From Phreatobacter aquaticus (GTDB lineage: Bacteria > Pseudomonadota > Alphaproteobacteria > Rhizobiales > Phreatobacteraceae): DNA of 64,000 nt. The position numbers and the translations under genes are program-made. Position 1 is the stretch's first letter. Each line of letters opens with the position of its first letter. Under the pieces are notes generated by a model. That model was not told the origin of the DNA and ran no database searches. It saw only the letters and a list, made by a program, of their open reading frames with translations. Of this stretch, positions 63,628 to 64,000 are shown one piece after another. Location: NCBI RefSeq assembly GCF_005160265.1, contig NZ_CP039865.1:496001-560000 (forward strand). The letters are read 5' to 3'.

Positions 63628-64000
63628 ATGGCAGCAACCGTCGACCTCAGCGCGTACAAGGATGTTGTCCTGATCCTCGGCACGACTGCGGTCGCCGTTC
63701 CCATCCTCGGGCGGCTCGGCATTTCCTCCGCCCTCGGCTTCCTCGGCATCGGTGCCATCATTGGCCCCCATGGGCTCGGCCAGCTCGTTTCCGCACTGCC
63801 CTGGCTCCGCTATATCGCCGTGACGGACGAGGCCACCTTCGCCATGCTCGGCGAGCTCGGCGTCGTCTTCCTCCTGTTTCTCATCGGCATCGAGCTGTCC
63901 TACGAGCGCCTCACCCGCATGAAGAAGCTGGTGCTCGGCCTCGGCTCGGCACAGATCGTCGGCGCCATGACGGTCATTGGACTTGTCGCCTGGTGGGCGG
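63628..64000 (+). CDS. Monovalent cation:proton antiporter, KefB/KefC-type (CPA2), cut by window edge
   Basis: 124 codons are visible from the ATG at 63628 (MAATVDLSAYKDVV); the C-terminus is missing. Three or four hydrophobic helices are seen, with the CPA2 signature GFLGIGAIIGPHGLG, LGELGVVFLLFLIGIELS and RLTRMKKLVLGLGSAQ. These match the start of KefB/KefC/YbaL-type potassium/proton antiporters; whether a regulatory TrkA-N domain follows is outside the window. It is divergent from the decarboxylase leader. Confidence 0.88.
   Translation, partial: MAATVDLSAYKDVVLILGTTAVAVPILGRLGISSALGFLGIGAIIGPHGLGQLVSALPWLRYIAVTDEATFAMLGELGVVFLLFLIGIELSYERLTRMKKLVLGLGSAQIVGAMTVIGLVAWWA

Overview
The window is G+C-rich chromosomal DNA from an alphaproteobacterium, most likely a member of Hyphomicrobiales (Rhizobiales). 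The pointers are a gcrA cell-cycle gene with clustered GANTC (CcrM) sites, an IalB-family protein, an AqpS-type ars operon, a fused indolepyruvate:ferredoxin oxidoreductase, and intergenic palindromic repeats of the kind common in this order. Genus is not determinable by eye. I see no insertion sequence, prophage, CRISPR array, rRNA or intact tRNA. Gene density is high, with about 64 protein genes. Genes at both ends are cut by the window.

Layout. 0-5 kb (minus): an opgH / FkbM methyltransferase / secreted unknown / galU group that looks like a periplasmic-glucan unit with its own UDP-glucose supply. 4.9-8.2 kb (plus): a tightly coupled cluster of an MDR dehydrogenase, a divergent 6-pyruvoyl-tetrahydropterin-synthase homologue lacking canonical active-site residues, a GT4 glycosyltransferase and a methyltransferase. 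This is the best candidate for an undescribed pathway. 8.4-11.9 kb: iorAB fusion. 12-13.6 kb: a COG0523 zinc GTPase and an 88-aa Cys-containing partner behind a perfect Zur-box palindrome. 13.8-31 kb: mixed metabolism (serine hydrolase, double GNAT, ICL/PEPM-family lyase, rRNA-modification pair, sugar-acid dehydratase, aminotransferase, split permease, TerB-like protein, KDPG aldolase, NCS2 permease, Lrp regulator with 4-hydroxyphenylpyruvate dioxygenase, two divergent membrane proteins of unknown function).

31-37 kb (minus): a complete dppABCDF-type peptide ABC transporter. 37-48 kb (minus): cupin, serine hydrolase, rlmN, ialB-like gene, leuC, argD-argF, then an ars operon (arsR, phosphatase-type arsC, aqpS, glutaredoxin-type arsC) whose genes all overlap by 4 bases. 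48-51 kb: gcrA with eight GANTC sites upstream, and a NicO/DUF1007 nickel-cobalt module. 51-58 kb: a MocR regulator with a palindromic operator, an M20 amidohydrolase, dapB, gpmA, purC and a DedA protein. 57.7-60.6 kb: a coupled Lrp-RidA-creatininase operon divergent from a lone NMT1-type binding protein. 60.6-64 kb: a small secreted protein, a GNAT, a group IV ornithine decarboxylase with a long structured leader, and the start of a KefB/C-type antiporter.

Four families of palindromic intergenic elements occur: a ~92-95-bp double hairpin in three copies, a CCTCATCCTGAGG element as an inverted pair, a CCCTCCCCGC element at three loci, and one ~144-bp element. Several start codons were moved inward from the longest frame using ribosome sites, signal peptides, overlaps and, for rlmN, an intervening terminator.
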